Assembly (NCBI RefSeq): GCF_002776525.5
Contig: NC_045449.1
Span: forward strand, 823,124-887,123
DNA length: 64,000 bases
Reading direction: 5' to 3'
Origin: Piliocolobus tephrosceles
Taxonomy: Eukaryota > Chordata > Mammalia > Primates > Cercopithecidae
Each line of letters opens with the position of its first letter. Position 1 is the stretch's first letter. A program made the translations under genes and the position numbers. This document shows positions 10,816 to 24,100 of this stretch, piece by piece. The notes below the pieces were generated by a model. That model was not told the DNA's origin, searched no databases, and saw only the letters and a list, made by a program, of their open reading frames with translations.

Positions 10816-13800
10816 CTGGGGAAAGATGGGACAAAGGGCCCTGAATCTCCGAAGATGGGAGGCCTGGCTTTCCGGCAGCTGCGGGCCCCTCAGCTCTGCA
10901 AGGAGGACTGAGTGAGCACGGCCCACAAGAAACACGTCCGATTTTCTGGAGCTCACAGAGGCCTCCCATCACCGATGGAGTCTGGGGCCTGAGCTGACAG
11001 CGCAGGGTCTGACACCCAGACACACACCGTGATCAGAAACCAGCGGAGCAGGGGGCAGAAAGGGGGGTGCAGGCAGAGCTGGTCCAACTAACAGGCCTGG
11101 CCGTCCCCAGCAGACAGGCCATGGGCACGGGGCAGTAGGGGCACACTCAGGGCGGTGGGGGCACACTCAGGGCGGGGGCGGCACACTCAGGGCGGCGGCG
11201 GCACACTCAGTGGCAAACTCGGGGGTCCCTGCAGAGACACCAGCCCCTGCCACTCACCTCATCCCACTTGGGCTCCGCTGTGTCCCGGAACACCCTGGTT
11301 TTGGCTTTGCTAACAAAATAGCCGAAGGAATCCACCTCCAGGGTACAGTACAGGTCTGTGGGGGAAGGACAGACGGAGATACCATATGAATGGGGCCAGG
11401 GTGGGGCCGGTGGGACGGCACTCAGGATGGAGGGGGACATCGCATCTGTCCTTTCCAACATCCTTGAGGACGGCAACTTGGCTCTCGCCTCCCTGAAGCC
11501 GTGGACCTTCTGGCTCCTCCTGTTCCCCTGCCCCCTTCTTAGGGGCTCTGCCCTCCCCACCTCAGCCCACTCCACACTCTGCCCTCCCCACCTCAGCCCA
11601 GCCCACGCTCTGCCCTCCCCACCTCAGCCCAGCCCACGCTCTGGCCTCACCTCGGCCCAACCCACACTCTGGCCGCCTCCTCCCTCTAAAGGGCCCTCAA
11701 CTGTGCTGTGTCTGCATCTTCCTCACCATGGAGACGTTACCACAAACTCTTCACTGAGCACCCTGGTGCCACCTCTCCCCGTAACACTGGTGCCCAGGTC
11801 TCAACAGCGGCATTTTTGGGGTGGGAGGTGCTGGAGGCGTTTAGCACCTTGCCGCCGGGTCCTGAATGCTCGGAGCAGCACCCCCCGCAAGCCCAGGGTG
11901 CTATGGCTTCCCCTGCTGTACTTAACACAAACCAAAGGGATCTGCTCTACCCGTGCATCCCTAGTCTCTCCGCCCCCACAACATAAACACCACACTGGAG
12001 ATGCCTGAGTTTTCTTGCCCGCCGGTGCACCCGCAGTACCAAGAACAGGCCTGGGAACCCAGCCGGCACACGGCAAATGAGGCTCCTACCACCACCAGGT
12101 GCTCCAGGTAACAAGGCGGTGGAAGGCTGGGGCGGGAGGGCAGGGGCAGGGGCGTTCCCCGGCATTTCCATCTTGAACCCTGGCCTTCAGGCTGAACATC
12201 TATCCCAGGACACAACTGCTGAGGTCACAGCACCGGCCCGGACCCCGGGCCCTCTGCAAACCCACAGCCCCACTGGGCTCAGACCCCGGCAGTCCTCCCA
12301 CCTTCAGGGAGATGCCGAGGTTGTTCCCAGGGTGCCGGAGGCCGTGCAGGGGGTGCCTTTGGGGCACCACGGCCAAGTCTCTGCAGCGTGAATCAAGGCA
12401 GAGGTCAGAGTGTGGGCAGACGGTGCAGGTGGCTTACTCCGCTTGGCTCCCAGAGCTGCCCAGCTGCGCCGTTCTCCATCAGAACAGCTTCCCTGGCTGG
12501 GCACGGTAGCTCACGCCTATAAATCTCAGCAGTGGGAGGCGGAGGTAGGCAGATAACCGCAGGACAGCAGTTCCAGACCAGCCTGGCCAACACAGTAAAA
12601 CCTCATCTCTACTAAAAATACAAAAATTAGCCAGGCGTGGTGGCTTGTGCCTGTAATCCCAGCTACTCGGGAGGCTGAGGCAGGACAATCTCTTGAACCT
12701 GGGAGGTGGAGGTTGCAGTGAGCCAAAACCGCGCCACTGCAGCCTGGAAGACACAGCAAGACTGTCTCAAAAACAAGAATGGCTTTCCCACAGAAAGGAG
12801 AGTACAGCTGCCCCAGGAAGCCTCCAGCTGGAGCAACAGAAAGGAGACCCAGGTGGGCATCGGAACACACGGAACGTGGTGCAGCGGATTCACAGGCGAA
12901 CACAGAGGCGCTGAGCACCCCAGCCTGGGCCAGACCAGGGAGTGGGTCTGTGTGTCTGAGACGGTCCGTGAAGTGCTGTCATCATGGACTGATGTCAGTA
13001 TAAGCAAACCCTCCTTGAGGGGCTGGGGACGGCTCACAGGGTCAGAGCGAGGGTTTGGAAGGGGNNNNNNNNNNAGGGATCCGGAAGGGGCTGGGGACGG
13101 CTCACAGGGTCAGAGCGAGGGTTTGGAAGGGGCTGGGGACGGCTCACAGGGTCAGAGCGAAGGTTCCAGAGTCAGACCATCTGGGCCCACACCCCGGGCT
13201 CTGCACAAACCACCTCACTTCGCTCCCTGGGTTCCCTGTCTGCAGAGCAGGAAGAGTCACGGTGCCTACACCCTGGGCCTGCCTGTCCTGGGGTCCCGAG
13301 TTTACCATGGCTAAAGACACAGGGCCTCGCCTCTGAGTGAGAACAGACGTGTGAGTGGGTCAGGGGTGGCGGGGGAGAAGGGAGTGAGGATAATCCGGGG
13401 GTAAGCAGAGATATGGGAGCAGCTCAGCCTAGCTCTGACACCCGCCCCTGACACCCGCCCAGGCTGGGAGGGAGAACCTGCTCCACGCCATGGGCCTGGC
13501 TCCCTGAGGTGAGGACCTCCCAGTCAGCGGGAAGCAGGAGAGGCAGGAGGGGTGGCATCTGGGGGCCGCGGAGTGGAACTGCCTGGTCTACACACGGGTG
13601 GGGCGGTCCTACGGAGCTCACTAGCCAGAAGCTTCTGAGCAGCAGCCCCCAGAAGGCGGGTCTGTGGGTTTGGAGAGGGTTCAGGAAGCCTCCGCATGAA
13701 CAAGCAGCCCGAGTGGCAGTGTGGTGGTCCTGCCAGACTTCGAGAAGCGCCCTGAAGGGAAGAGGTCGGGCTCTGGTGCCGGAAGATGTGGACTCTGCTG

Positions 13801-16800
13801 CACCACCTGCTACTGCCTGACCCCAGGCTGGAGCCCCTCCGAGCCTCAGCGTCCTTGTGTGTAAAATGGGGATGGTTTCCGTGACCTCGGCGGGACACCG
13901 AGGCTCAGAGCGGGCCGGAGACTGAGAGGCTTTGAACACGCCACGGGCTTTGACCGTGTGAGTATGTCCACACGCCGGCCACGTTCTCATCTTCTCCAGG
14001 TGCACGGTAGGTGCTGTGTAAATGAACGACTTCATTCCGCATTTCTGAGCTCCTGTTCATGCCGGGGTAAAGGAGACCCGGTTCCCACCCTCAGAGAACT
14101 CACAGTGCGAAGTGAATTGTAAGTGACAAAACAGCACAACAGGTGCGACAGGTGCTATAACCGGCGTGCCCTGAGCGGGATGGGGCCACGAAGAAGGGAG
14201 CCCAGTTCGCCCCAGGAACTCTGGGAGGCTTCCTGGGAAAGGCTGTTCTAAGGGCCCATAGTGCCACTTCTATGTGGGGCATTGCAGGGAGGGGGCGAGG
14301 GCAGACCCCACCTGCCAGTGAGGAGCAGGGAGTGGGAAGGGAGTCAGGAGCCCCAGGTTTCTGATCCTCTGTGATGTTCAGTCTTTTCTCCTCTCTGTAA
14401 CTCAGTTACCTCCTCTGGCAAATAGGTAGAAACTATCAGCTGTTGGCCGGGCGCGGTGGCTCAAGCCTGTAATCCCAGCACTTTGGGAGGCTGAGACGGG
14501 TGGATCACAAGGTCAGGAGATCGAGACCATCCTGGCTAACATGGTGAAACCCCGTCTCTACTAAAAATACAAAAAACTAGCCGGGTGAGGTGGCGGGCAC
14601 CTGTAGTCCCAGCTGCTCGGGAGGCTGAGGCAGGAGAATGGCGTGAACCCGGGAGGCAGAGATTGCAGTGAGCTGAGATCCGGCCACTGCACTCCAGCCT
14701 GGGCAACAGAGCGAGACTCTGTCTCAAAAAAAAAAAAAAAAAAAAGAAACTATCAGCTGTCTAACTAACTCACAAATTCCCGTGCGGGTAACAAGTAGAG
14801 AAGAAGTGCAACCAGGTCGGGTACAGGGGCTCACACCTGTCATCCCAACACTGCGGGAGGCCAAGGCGGGCGGAACATGAGGTCAAGAGATCGAGACCAT
14901 CCTGGCTAACACAGCAAAACCCCGTCTCTACTAAAAATACAAACATTAGCTGGACGTGGTAGCAGGCACCTGTAATCCCAGCTACTCAGGAGGCTGAGGC
15001 AGGAGAATCGCTTGAACCCGGGAGCCAGAGGTTGCAGTGAGCCGAGATCGCACCATTGCACTCCAGCCTGGGGGTCAGAGTGAGACTCTGTCTCAAAAAT
15101 ATAAAATTAAATTAAATTTTAAAAGTGCAACCAGACTGGGCACAGCAGCTCACGTCTGTAATCTCAGCACTTTGAGAGCCTGAGGTGGGAGGATGGCTTG
15201 AGCCTAGAAGTTCAAGACCAGCCTGGGCAACATAATAAGAACCTGTCTCTACAAAAAAATTTTTTTTAATTAAAAAAGTGCAATTGCCGGGCGCGGTGGC
15301 TCAAGCCTGTAATCCCAGCACTTTGGGAGGCCGAGACCGGCGGATCACGAGGTCAGGAGATCGAGACCATCCTGGCTAACATGAAGAAACCCCGTCTCTA
15401 CTAAAAATACAAAAAACTAGCTGGGCGAGGTGGCGGGCGCCTGTAGTCCCAGCTACTCGGGAGGCTGATGCAGGAGAATGGCGTAAACCCGGGAGGCGGA
15501 GCTTGAAGTGAGCTGAGATCCGGCCACTGCACTCCAGCCTGGGTGACAGAGCAAGACTCCGTCCCAAATAAAAAAAAAAAAAAAACAAAAAGTGCAATCG
15601 TACTTTGTGAAACACTGAAAACAGATTTAGTACGACGAACCTACAAATAGAGGAGACAATAGGGAACACTGCACACACACCATCATATCCGAGCCTTCTC
15701 TCCTGTCAAAATTCACAAGCATGATTGGCTTTTAGTGGAGGCCCAGAGACGTTAAGAAACTTGCCCAAGGTCACACAGCTTGTCACGGGCAGATATGAAG
15801 TTGGAGTCCACGTGTTTGTTGCCCTCAGTTTCGTTTTCTTTTTTTTGAGAAGGATTCTCGCTCTGTCGCCCAGGCTGGAGTGCAGTGGTGCGATCTCAGC
15901 TCACAGCAACCTCTGCCTCCTGGGTTCAAGGGATTCTCCAGCCTCAGCCTCCCAAGTAGCTGGGACGACAGCTGCCCACCACCATGCCCAGTTGAAATTT
16001 TTGTATTTTTAGTAGAGACAGAATTTCACCATGTTGGCCTGGATGGTCTCAAACTCCTCACCTCAGGTGATTTGCCTGCCTGGGCCTCCCAAAGTGCTGG
16101 GGTTACAGGCGTGAGCCACCACGCCCAGCCCCTAGGTTTCAGACAGCTTCAGGGAGGGCTTGAGAAAGAGTACTTTGGAGACAAAGGGCAGGGGTGACCT
16201 CCCTGCCAAGAGGAGCTGGTTTCTGGCCTTCAGGGGAATACCCCACGTCTAAAGGCGTGCTGGCAGGCCCCATCCTGGGCAGAGCAGAGCAGTGCAGGAT
16301 CCACAAGGGCCCACCCAACCTCGTCCTGGCCAGGGCACTTACTGGCTGATTGCTTAAATCCCTTGGCAGAGTGGACGATGACATGAAGGAAGCCATAGAG
16401 TCCTGGAGACTCGTCGTCTGCAAGAGAGAAGCGCCCCCAGGGCAGAGGGTGGTCAGCGGCTCCCCTCGGCCTCCACCCCAGGCCAGCGGGAGGTAGATGG
16501 GGTAGGAGACTCAGCTGAGTCTTGGTCCAACATCACCACCTGGTGGCCAGATGAAAAAGTTTCCGAAGGCCACTGCTTCCTCGGACGCGAGCTGCCCGGG
16601 GTAGGGCTGGAGGGTCCTTCTCTCTTCCACTCAGCCTGGGGTGGTCCAGCACACCCACCATCCTGGCCCAGGGACTTAGCACCATTACCCATGGGTACGG
16701 CCCCTCCCTCTGAATCCTGCCAGCACCATTCCCCATGGGTACGGTCCCTCCCTCTGAATCCTGCCAGCACCATTCCCCATGGGTACGGTCCCTCCCTCCG

Positions 16801-18082
16801 AATCCTGCCTATCCTGGCAGTGAAAACTGACCGATACGAGAAATCATTCTGCTAATGGCAGAGAGAAGGCCCAGTTCTGCCCCCACTTGGGACACAGCGG
16901 TCCCCGGATGCCCCTCCTATGACGAGGAAAGCTTGCCTTCAGAACCCCGTTCACAAAGTGGGCCCTTTCCCAGCCCACAGGCAGCGAGAATCCACCCACT
17001 CCGGCCAGTTCCCAGCCCTGATCACAGCTCCCCACTGCTCAAAACGCCCCCAGACTCCTGGGCTTACGGGACGAACTCCAAACTCCCTGGCTTGGCATTT
17101 GAGGCCTTTCAAGAGCTGGTCCCTGGAAACGTCCAGCCTCATTTCCTATACACCGTTTTATCCACCAGCTCCACTCTCTCATGAATATATTAACAGCACA
17201 ATCTCAGTGCACCAGGGTGCCAGTTCTCCCAAGCTAGACAGAGCGGCCCGAGGAAAAGCCCAGGTCATCTAGAAACTCAGGAGACAGTCGCCCCTACCCC
17301 GGCTCTCTGTGTCCCTGGCCACTGAACAGGCTCAGCACAGCCGAGCAGGGATCAGCCATTTACAGCTACGTGTCTGTCTGGGTCCTTACAGGAAGCCGGC
17401 CATGCCCTGGGGGCTGGGACCTGCCGGTTGGGCAACCTCAGGTTCCCGAGCTTACCGTCTTTATTGCTGGTGACAGGAATGTTGTGTACAGTCCTAAGCT
17501 TGAAACAGGATCCTGTGAGCACCTGGAGCTCCACTGAGCTCAGGACAAAGGCCTGGAGATCTGGAGGGAGAGTCGAGAGAGAAGGGAATGTGGGCACTGG
17601 TCCACTAGGACCCACTGCTCTTCCCTGAGGGCTGCAGGAAGACGGCCTAATCCCTGGGGCAGAGTTGGTCCCTGCGAGGGAGGGGGAAGGATGTGTGGAC
17701 ACAGGGGGACGGGTATAGGTGTTGTCAGAGGGGTCAGAGTAGGAGAATCTGACTGAAGAGGTTTGCGCGCGCGCGCGCGCGTGTGTGTTGTGTGTGGTGT
17801 ATGTGTTTTGGTTTTGTTTTTTGAGAAGAAGTCTCGCTTTGTCGCCCACGCTGGAGTATAGTGCTGTGATCCCAGCTCACTGCAGCCTCCGCCTCCCGGG
17901 TTCAAGGGATTCTCCTGCTTCAGCCTCCTGAATAGCTGGGATTACAGGTGCCCACCACCACACCCGGCTAATTTTTGTGTTTTTAGTAGATGGGGTTTCA
18001 CCATGTTGCTCAGGCTGATCTCAAACTCCTGACTGGCATTACAGGCGTGAGCCACCGCCCCCAGCCTGTGTGGTGTGTGTGT

Positions 18083-18137
<55 letters not shown>

Positions 18138-21100
18138 TGAGAGAGAGAGAGAGACAGAGAGAGAGAAAGAGGGATAGAGAGAAAAAGAGAAAGCCCAGGC
18201 TGGGCCCTGGGTCCAGTCCCAGGACTAAATCATCATGTCTTTAAGCCAATCACTTAGATTCTTCGCGTCTCAATCCACAACATCCTGAAATGCCCATCCC
18301 TGGCACCTTTGAGGGTGACTGTGAGGGCCAAAGATGTGATACCGGACACGAAATACTTAGAAATACAAAAGGCCCATCACTGCCACAGACATCATCGCGG
18401 AGTGCGGAAGGGGCAGGAATGTACCCTTCTTCTGTAGTTTCTGAATTGCTTCTCTCCACTCTGACCTCTCGTAGTCCGAGGACAGTAGGAACAGGTAACT
18501 CTGAAGAGAGACGAGAATGCAGTGGGTGACCACAGTCAGGCCAAACGTATTCCCAGATACTGGGGACCCCACCAAAGCTCCTTCTTTTTTTTTGAGACGG
18601 AGTTTCACTCGTTACCCAGGCCGGAGTGCAATGGGACGACCTTGGCTCACGGCAACCTCCGCCTCCCAGGCTCAAGCGACTCTCCTGCCTCAGCCTCCTG
18701 AGTAGCTGGGATTACAGGTGCCCGCCACCATGCCCGGCTAATTTTTGTTATTTTTAATAGAGACGGGGTTTTGCCATGTTGGCCAGGCTGGTCTCAAACT
18801 CCTGACCTCAGGTGATCTGCCTGCCTTGGCCTCCCAAAGTGCTGGGATTACAGGCGTGAGCCACCTTGCCCGGCCCACAGCTCCTCTGTATCCCGGCACG
18901 GCTGACCTTGGAGAAGGAGGCAGCTGGGGGTGTGTGGGTGAAGAGGGAGCTCCCTCCTGGAAAGCCAAGGTGACAGGAGCAGCCGTGCCAGGGACGGCCA
19001 GCAGAGGGCGCTCGTTCCACACAAGTGGGGAGAGTGAGTCAACAGCTGGAACCACGGCAGCCTCCTTAGGAAGACTCTGGTTCCTACAGGTCGGGGCCAG
19101 AAGCCATAGACTGGACCGCTCTGGACTAAGGAAGGGGCTGTCTTGGTCCCATCCCCACCCTTCCTGACCTTTCCATTCCGATTGTGGATCCTGAACGGGA
19201 TGGTGGGGGAGTTGAGCAGCAGCAGGAACTCATTCTCAAACATCTTCTTCTTCAGACGCTCGATGGCCCGGCTCTGGCCTTTGTTGGCTTTCTGTAGGAG
19301 GTGGGGACAGAGGATTTCCCTTACACTGGGGCCTTTCTCACGAGCAGCACTAAGCACGACACTCCGCTGTGTGTTCATCGTGCTCTTCACATTTTCCGTA
19401 TTTCATGATGTTTTGACATCTTGTGGCAGGAGAGGCGGGTACCCGGGTGAGAAACTGCTCCCCGACAGGGCTCGCTCATTTCTGTGAGCACAGCTTTCAT
19501 TCACATACCCACTGATCCAGAGCCCATGTCCCCAACTACCTTCTCTACCCGACACTCACTCACCAAGCCAGCATCTCCTCTGCCCCACGTCACCCAGGGC
19601 CAGGGACCAGGTCACTAGAGACCACCCCGAGACCACCCCTCTAGCCCAGGGCTGCCAACGTAACAGAAGCCAGCCAGTGCCAAGCCCTTTCTCTGCCCTG
19701 CCCTGTTTCTCCACAGAAAAGTTGTGGCCACACTTTCCTTCCACTCCTGCCTCCTGCTCAAAGCTGGTGCCTCCCCACGTGGCCTTGGGTGGGGTGCTAT
19801 GCCTCCTTCTCTTGGGAACCCTAAATAACACAAATATTACAGCAGCATTAGCCTCTCTGGACTGTCACTCTGTTGCCTCCACACATTCAATTCTGGGTAC
19901 AACAGAGACACCTGCTTAGGAAAACCTCAGACACCTTTCAGCCTGAAGCCCCGCCTGCTAGCCTGGCACCCAGGCCCCCATAGCACGGTTCCGGCCCCCC
20001 TGTCCCGCAGACAACCCACCCAGCCCCCTCGGCTCAGCCTTCCTCCCTCACCAGCCATTCATCCTCTGTGGGCAGAGCCTGCTCCCTCAGTGTTCCCAGT
20101 TTATATTTCATAAAGGATCCCCTCCCTTTTATTAACCGCGATTATGCTTCAAGTCTCAGCGTGCAAGGCCATCCTCAAGCTCCTAAGTTACAATTCATCT
20201 CTAGAGCGTTTTGTTCTTTTTAACCCACTGGACTGGCAAAATTATAATGAATGTTCCCAGCCAGTGTTGTGACACTGTGGGGGACCGTCACCCTCACACA
20301 CCACAGGGGGAATGCCATCGGTCACAGCTTTTTCAGAGGTAAGTCTGACAGCGAAGGGCACACTCACTCTGCCGACCACCCCCCGGAGGGGGTCTACTGC
20401 AGAGAGGCACGTGCGCAGCGGTGTCTACTGTCGACTTGCCTGCTAAGAGCAAAGAATCAGAAACCATCCAAATATCCAAAAACATCTGCATGCAGTCAAG
20501 AGACAGAGCAGGATGCAGTTGTTAAAAAATCTGACGACGCCGGGCACGGCGGCTCACGCCTGAAATCCCAGCACTTTGGGAGGCCAAGGTGGGCGGATCG
20601 TTTGAGGTCAAGAGTTCAAGACCAGCCTGGCCAACATGGTGAAACCCCGTATCTACTAAGAATGCAAAAACTACCGGGTGCAGTGGCGGGCGCCTATAAT
20701 CCCAGTTACTCGGGAGGCTGAGGCAGGAGAATCACTTGAACCCGGGAGGTGGAAGTTCCAATGAGCCAAAATCTCACCAGTGCACTCCAGCCTGGGTGAC
20801 AGCGAGATTCCATCTCAAAAAGAAAAAAAAAAAAAAAGAATCTGATACATCCAAAGGGCTCAAAGACCCACTGTGGAGTGAAATGCTGAAGTTGCAAAAC
20901 AGCACGCGTAGTCTAGTCTCACTGTACACACGCATGCGCACATAAACACACACACAGGCGCGCACCAGTATAAGCAAAGAAGAGTTCAGAAGAACACACC
21001 TCCAGCTGTTAGCAATGGGAGGTGGGTGGCAACCAGCTTTACCCTGTACATGCTGGTACTATGAGCATTTCTCATTATAACAAGCCAGTATGGCACTGGT

Positions 21101-24100
21101 GATTAGAAAAAACATGAAAGTTTTAAAAATTATTATTAAAAGGACAAGGCTGGGCGCGGTGGCTCACGCCTGTAATCCCAGCACTTTGGGAGGCCAAGGC
21201 AGGTGGATCACAAAGTCAGGCGTTCGAGACCAGCCTGACCAACACGGTGAAACCCCGTCTCTACTAAAAGCACAAAAAATTAGCGGGGCGTGGTGGCGCT
21301 CGCCTGTAGTCCCAGCTACAAGGGAGGCTGAGGCAGGACAATTGCTTGAACCCGGGAGGCAGAAGTTGCAGTGAGCCGAGATTATGCTACTGCACTCCAA
21401 TGTGGGTGACAGAGTGAGAATCTGTCTCAAAAAAAGAAAAAAGAACAAATCCCTGCTTCTTCTGTGACTCAGAGGATGGCACCTGCACCTCTCTAGTGAC
21501 TCACCACATGTGCCATGCTCTGTGGTCAGCAAGGGGCGTGTCTGCTTCCTCCACTGGACAGGGATATCCATGAGGCACCCGGCACACCCCAGGCACTGCA
21601 GCCAGTGGCGCTCAGTGAGTGTTGACTTGACTGGGCGCAAGGCCACGTCTGCACAGCTGGGGCAACAGCGGGGGCAGGAAGCCTGCTGACTCCCGGGGCG
21701 GGTGAGAAACAGGCACACAGGATGCTCCTGGGCGGGGACTGTGGGCAGGGCCCAGCGGTTCAGGAGCGGGACAGCTGTGCTGGTGAGGGAGCTCCCGCTG
21801 GGCAGATGTACCCCCAGTTAGACCCTCCGTCCTAGGACATCCCCGGCCCTGAACACTCCTGGGGTTATAATCGTGATCTTTCTTTCCCCTGTTCAAAGAG
21901 GGATGTTTAAGTTGAAAGAACCCTTAGAGAGGCCATCTGGTCATGTTTTCTTCAATAATTGTTTGTTTACTAAGTACCTTTTTTTTTTTTTTTGAGATGG
22001 AGTCCCACTCACTCTGTTGCCCAGGCTGGAGTGCAGTGGCACGATCTCGGCTCACCGCAACCTCCACCTCCCGGGTTCACACAGTTCTCCTGCCTCAGCC
22101 TCCCGAGTAGCTGGGATTACAGGCGCCCACCACCACACCCAGCTAAATTTTGTACTTTTCGTAGAGATGGGGCTTCACCATGTTGGCCAGGCTGGTCTTG
22201 AACTTCTAGCCTCAAGTGATCCACCTGCCATGGCCTCCCAAAGTGCTGGAATTACTGGCGTGAGCCACCGTGCTGGGCCCTGAGTACCTGTTTTTTACGT
22301 GTTAAGTATTAGGAACGTAAAACAGAAGAAAACAGCACTGTCAGTGGAGTTCACTTTCTACTGGGGAAGAGAAGAGGCTGACAATGCAATTATAATTCAG
22401 GAGCCTTTAAGCAAAGCCACAGGTGAACAAAAACCCACAGGATCTGGGGACAGGGCACCCAATGCAGACTGTGGTGGGGGTGGGTGTCAGAGAAGCTTCC
22501 CAGGGTCGGTGAGGCCTAAGCTGAACCTGAAAGGTGAGGAAAAGAGACCAAACTGACCAAACCGCTCCATGCCCTTCCTCTGCTGCAGGCCCTTCCTCCA
22601 CTCCCTGGTGCCTTCCTCTAAACACTGTTGCTGTTGTGTGAACTGAAGGCTTTACATGTTCCTCTAAACACTGTTGTTCTATGAACTGAGGGCTATGCAT
22701 GTTCCTCTAAATAGCACTTTGGCTGCATCCATGGGTACCGGTATGTAGTACACTCATTTCCAGGCAGCTCTAAACAGTTTGCAGTTACCATTTTGAATTC
22801 TGATTTCCTCTTTACGTTGTCAGTTTGAACTTTCCAAACCAGTATTTCTTTTTTTTTTTTTTAGACAGAGTCTCACTCTGTTGCTCAGGCTGGAGTGCAG
22901 CGGCGCAATCTCAGCTCACTGCAACCTCTGCCTCCCGGGTTCAAGCAATTCTCCTGTCTCAGCCTCTTGAGTAGCCGGGATTACAGGCGCAAGCCACCAC
23001 ATCCAGCTAATTCTGTATTTTCAGTAGAGATGGGGTTTCACCATGTTGGCCAGACTGGTCTCAAACTCCTGACCTCAGGTGACCTGCCTGCCTGGGCCTC
23101 CTAAAGTGCTGGGATTACAGGCATGATCCACCATGCCTGGAAAATTTTGTATTTTTAGTAGAGATGGGGTTTTACCATATCGGCCAGACTGATCTCGAAC
23201 GCCTGACCTCAGGTGATCCACCCACCTCAGCCTCCCAAAGTTCTGGGATTACAGGTGTGAGCCACTGTGCCCAGGCTGACCAATTTTCTTGTTCACTTCT
23301 AATTTTACTCCACTGTGGTCTGTGAACTTGACTTGTATGCTATCAACTTTTTGAAAAATTTTGATTTCCTTAGTGGCCTGTTATAGGATAAATGTGAATG
23401 TTGCACACATGTGTGACAACAATCTCAGTTTTCTGTGAGGGCACAAGCTTCTTGGCATTTTCAGGTCAAGCGTGTTAATTGTGGCATTCAGGTCCTCTCT
23501 CTCCTTATTTATTTGCCTACTTGATCTGTCAGTTTCTGAGAGGCCTCCCAGGTCTTTTTCCTTGCACAGGTCCTGCTTTTCCTTACAAAAGCCTGCTTTT
23601 TCTTCTCTTGCTTCCCCGACCCCCCTGCCTTTTTATTTATTTATTTATTTTTAATACAGAATCTCACTGTATTGCCCAGGCTAGAGTGCAATGGCTTGAT
23701 CTTGGCTCACTGCAACCTCCACCTCCCGGGTTGAAGCCATTCTCCTGCCTCAGCCTCCCAAGTAGCTGGGATTACAGGCGCCCACCACCGTGCCCAGCTA
23801 ATTTTTGTACTTTTAGTAGAGACAGGGTTTTGCCATGTTGGCCAGGCTGGTCTCAAACTCCTAGCCTCAGGTGATCCACCCATCTCGGCCTCCCAAAGTG
23901 CTGGTATAAGCCACTGCACCTGGCTACTTGCTTCCGCTTCCTATCGTGTTCAACATGCACTGCTTTCCAGGGCACTTTCCATGTTAGCCCCAGGAAATCC
24001 TGAGCACTGACCCCCTCGATTTGCTTGGAGCTACTGTAGTTGGGGTCTTTCCCCTAGCAACTACACACTCAAGGCTCCCTCTCAAACTCTCAAACCTTAC

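Larger units (their letters stand above)
11356..16342 (-). other. ABR: ABR intron l-m
   Basis: This 4987-base intron has Alus at 12495-12778, 14445-14745, 14815-15121, 15135-15275, 15286-15589 and 15839-16130. It also has tandem repeats at 11558-11674 and 13019-13168 (with a gap), MIR near 13790-13925 and 15725-15812, and an L2 fragment near 14035-14330. The remaining sequence (11680-12490, 13170-13780) is unique, with nothing recognised. Confidence 0.85.
17561..18424 (-). other. ABR: ABR intron j-k
   Basis: This 864-base intron holds a (GC)n(GT)n tract at 17765-17803, a minus-oriented Alu at 17817-18066, and a long (GT)n-(GA)n tract at 18066-18192. Confidence 0.9.
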
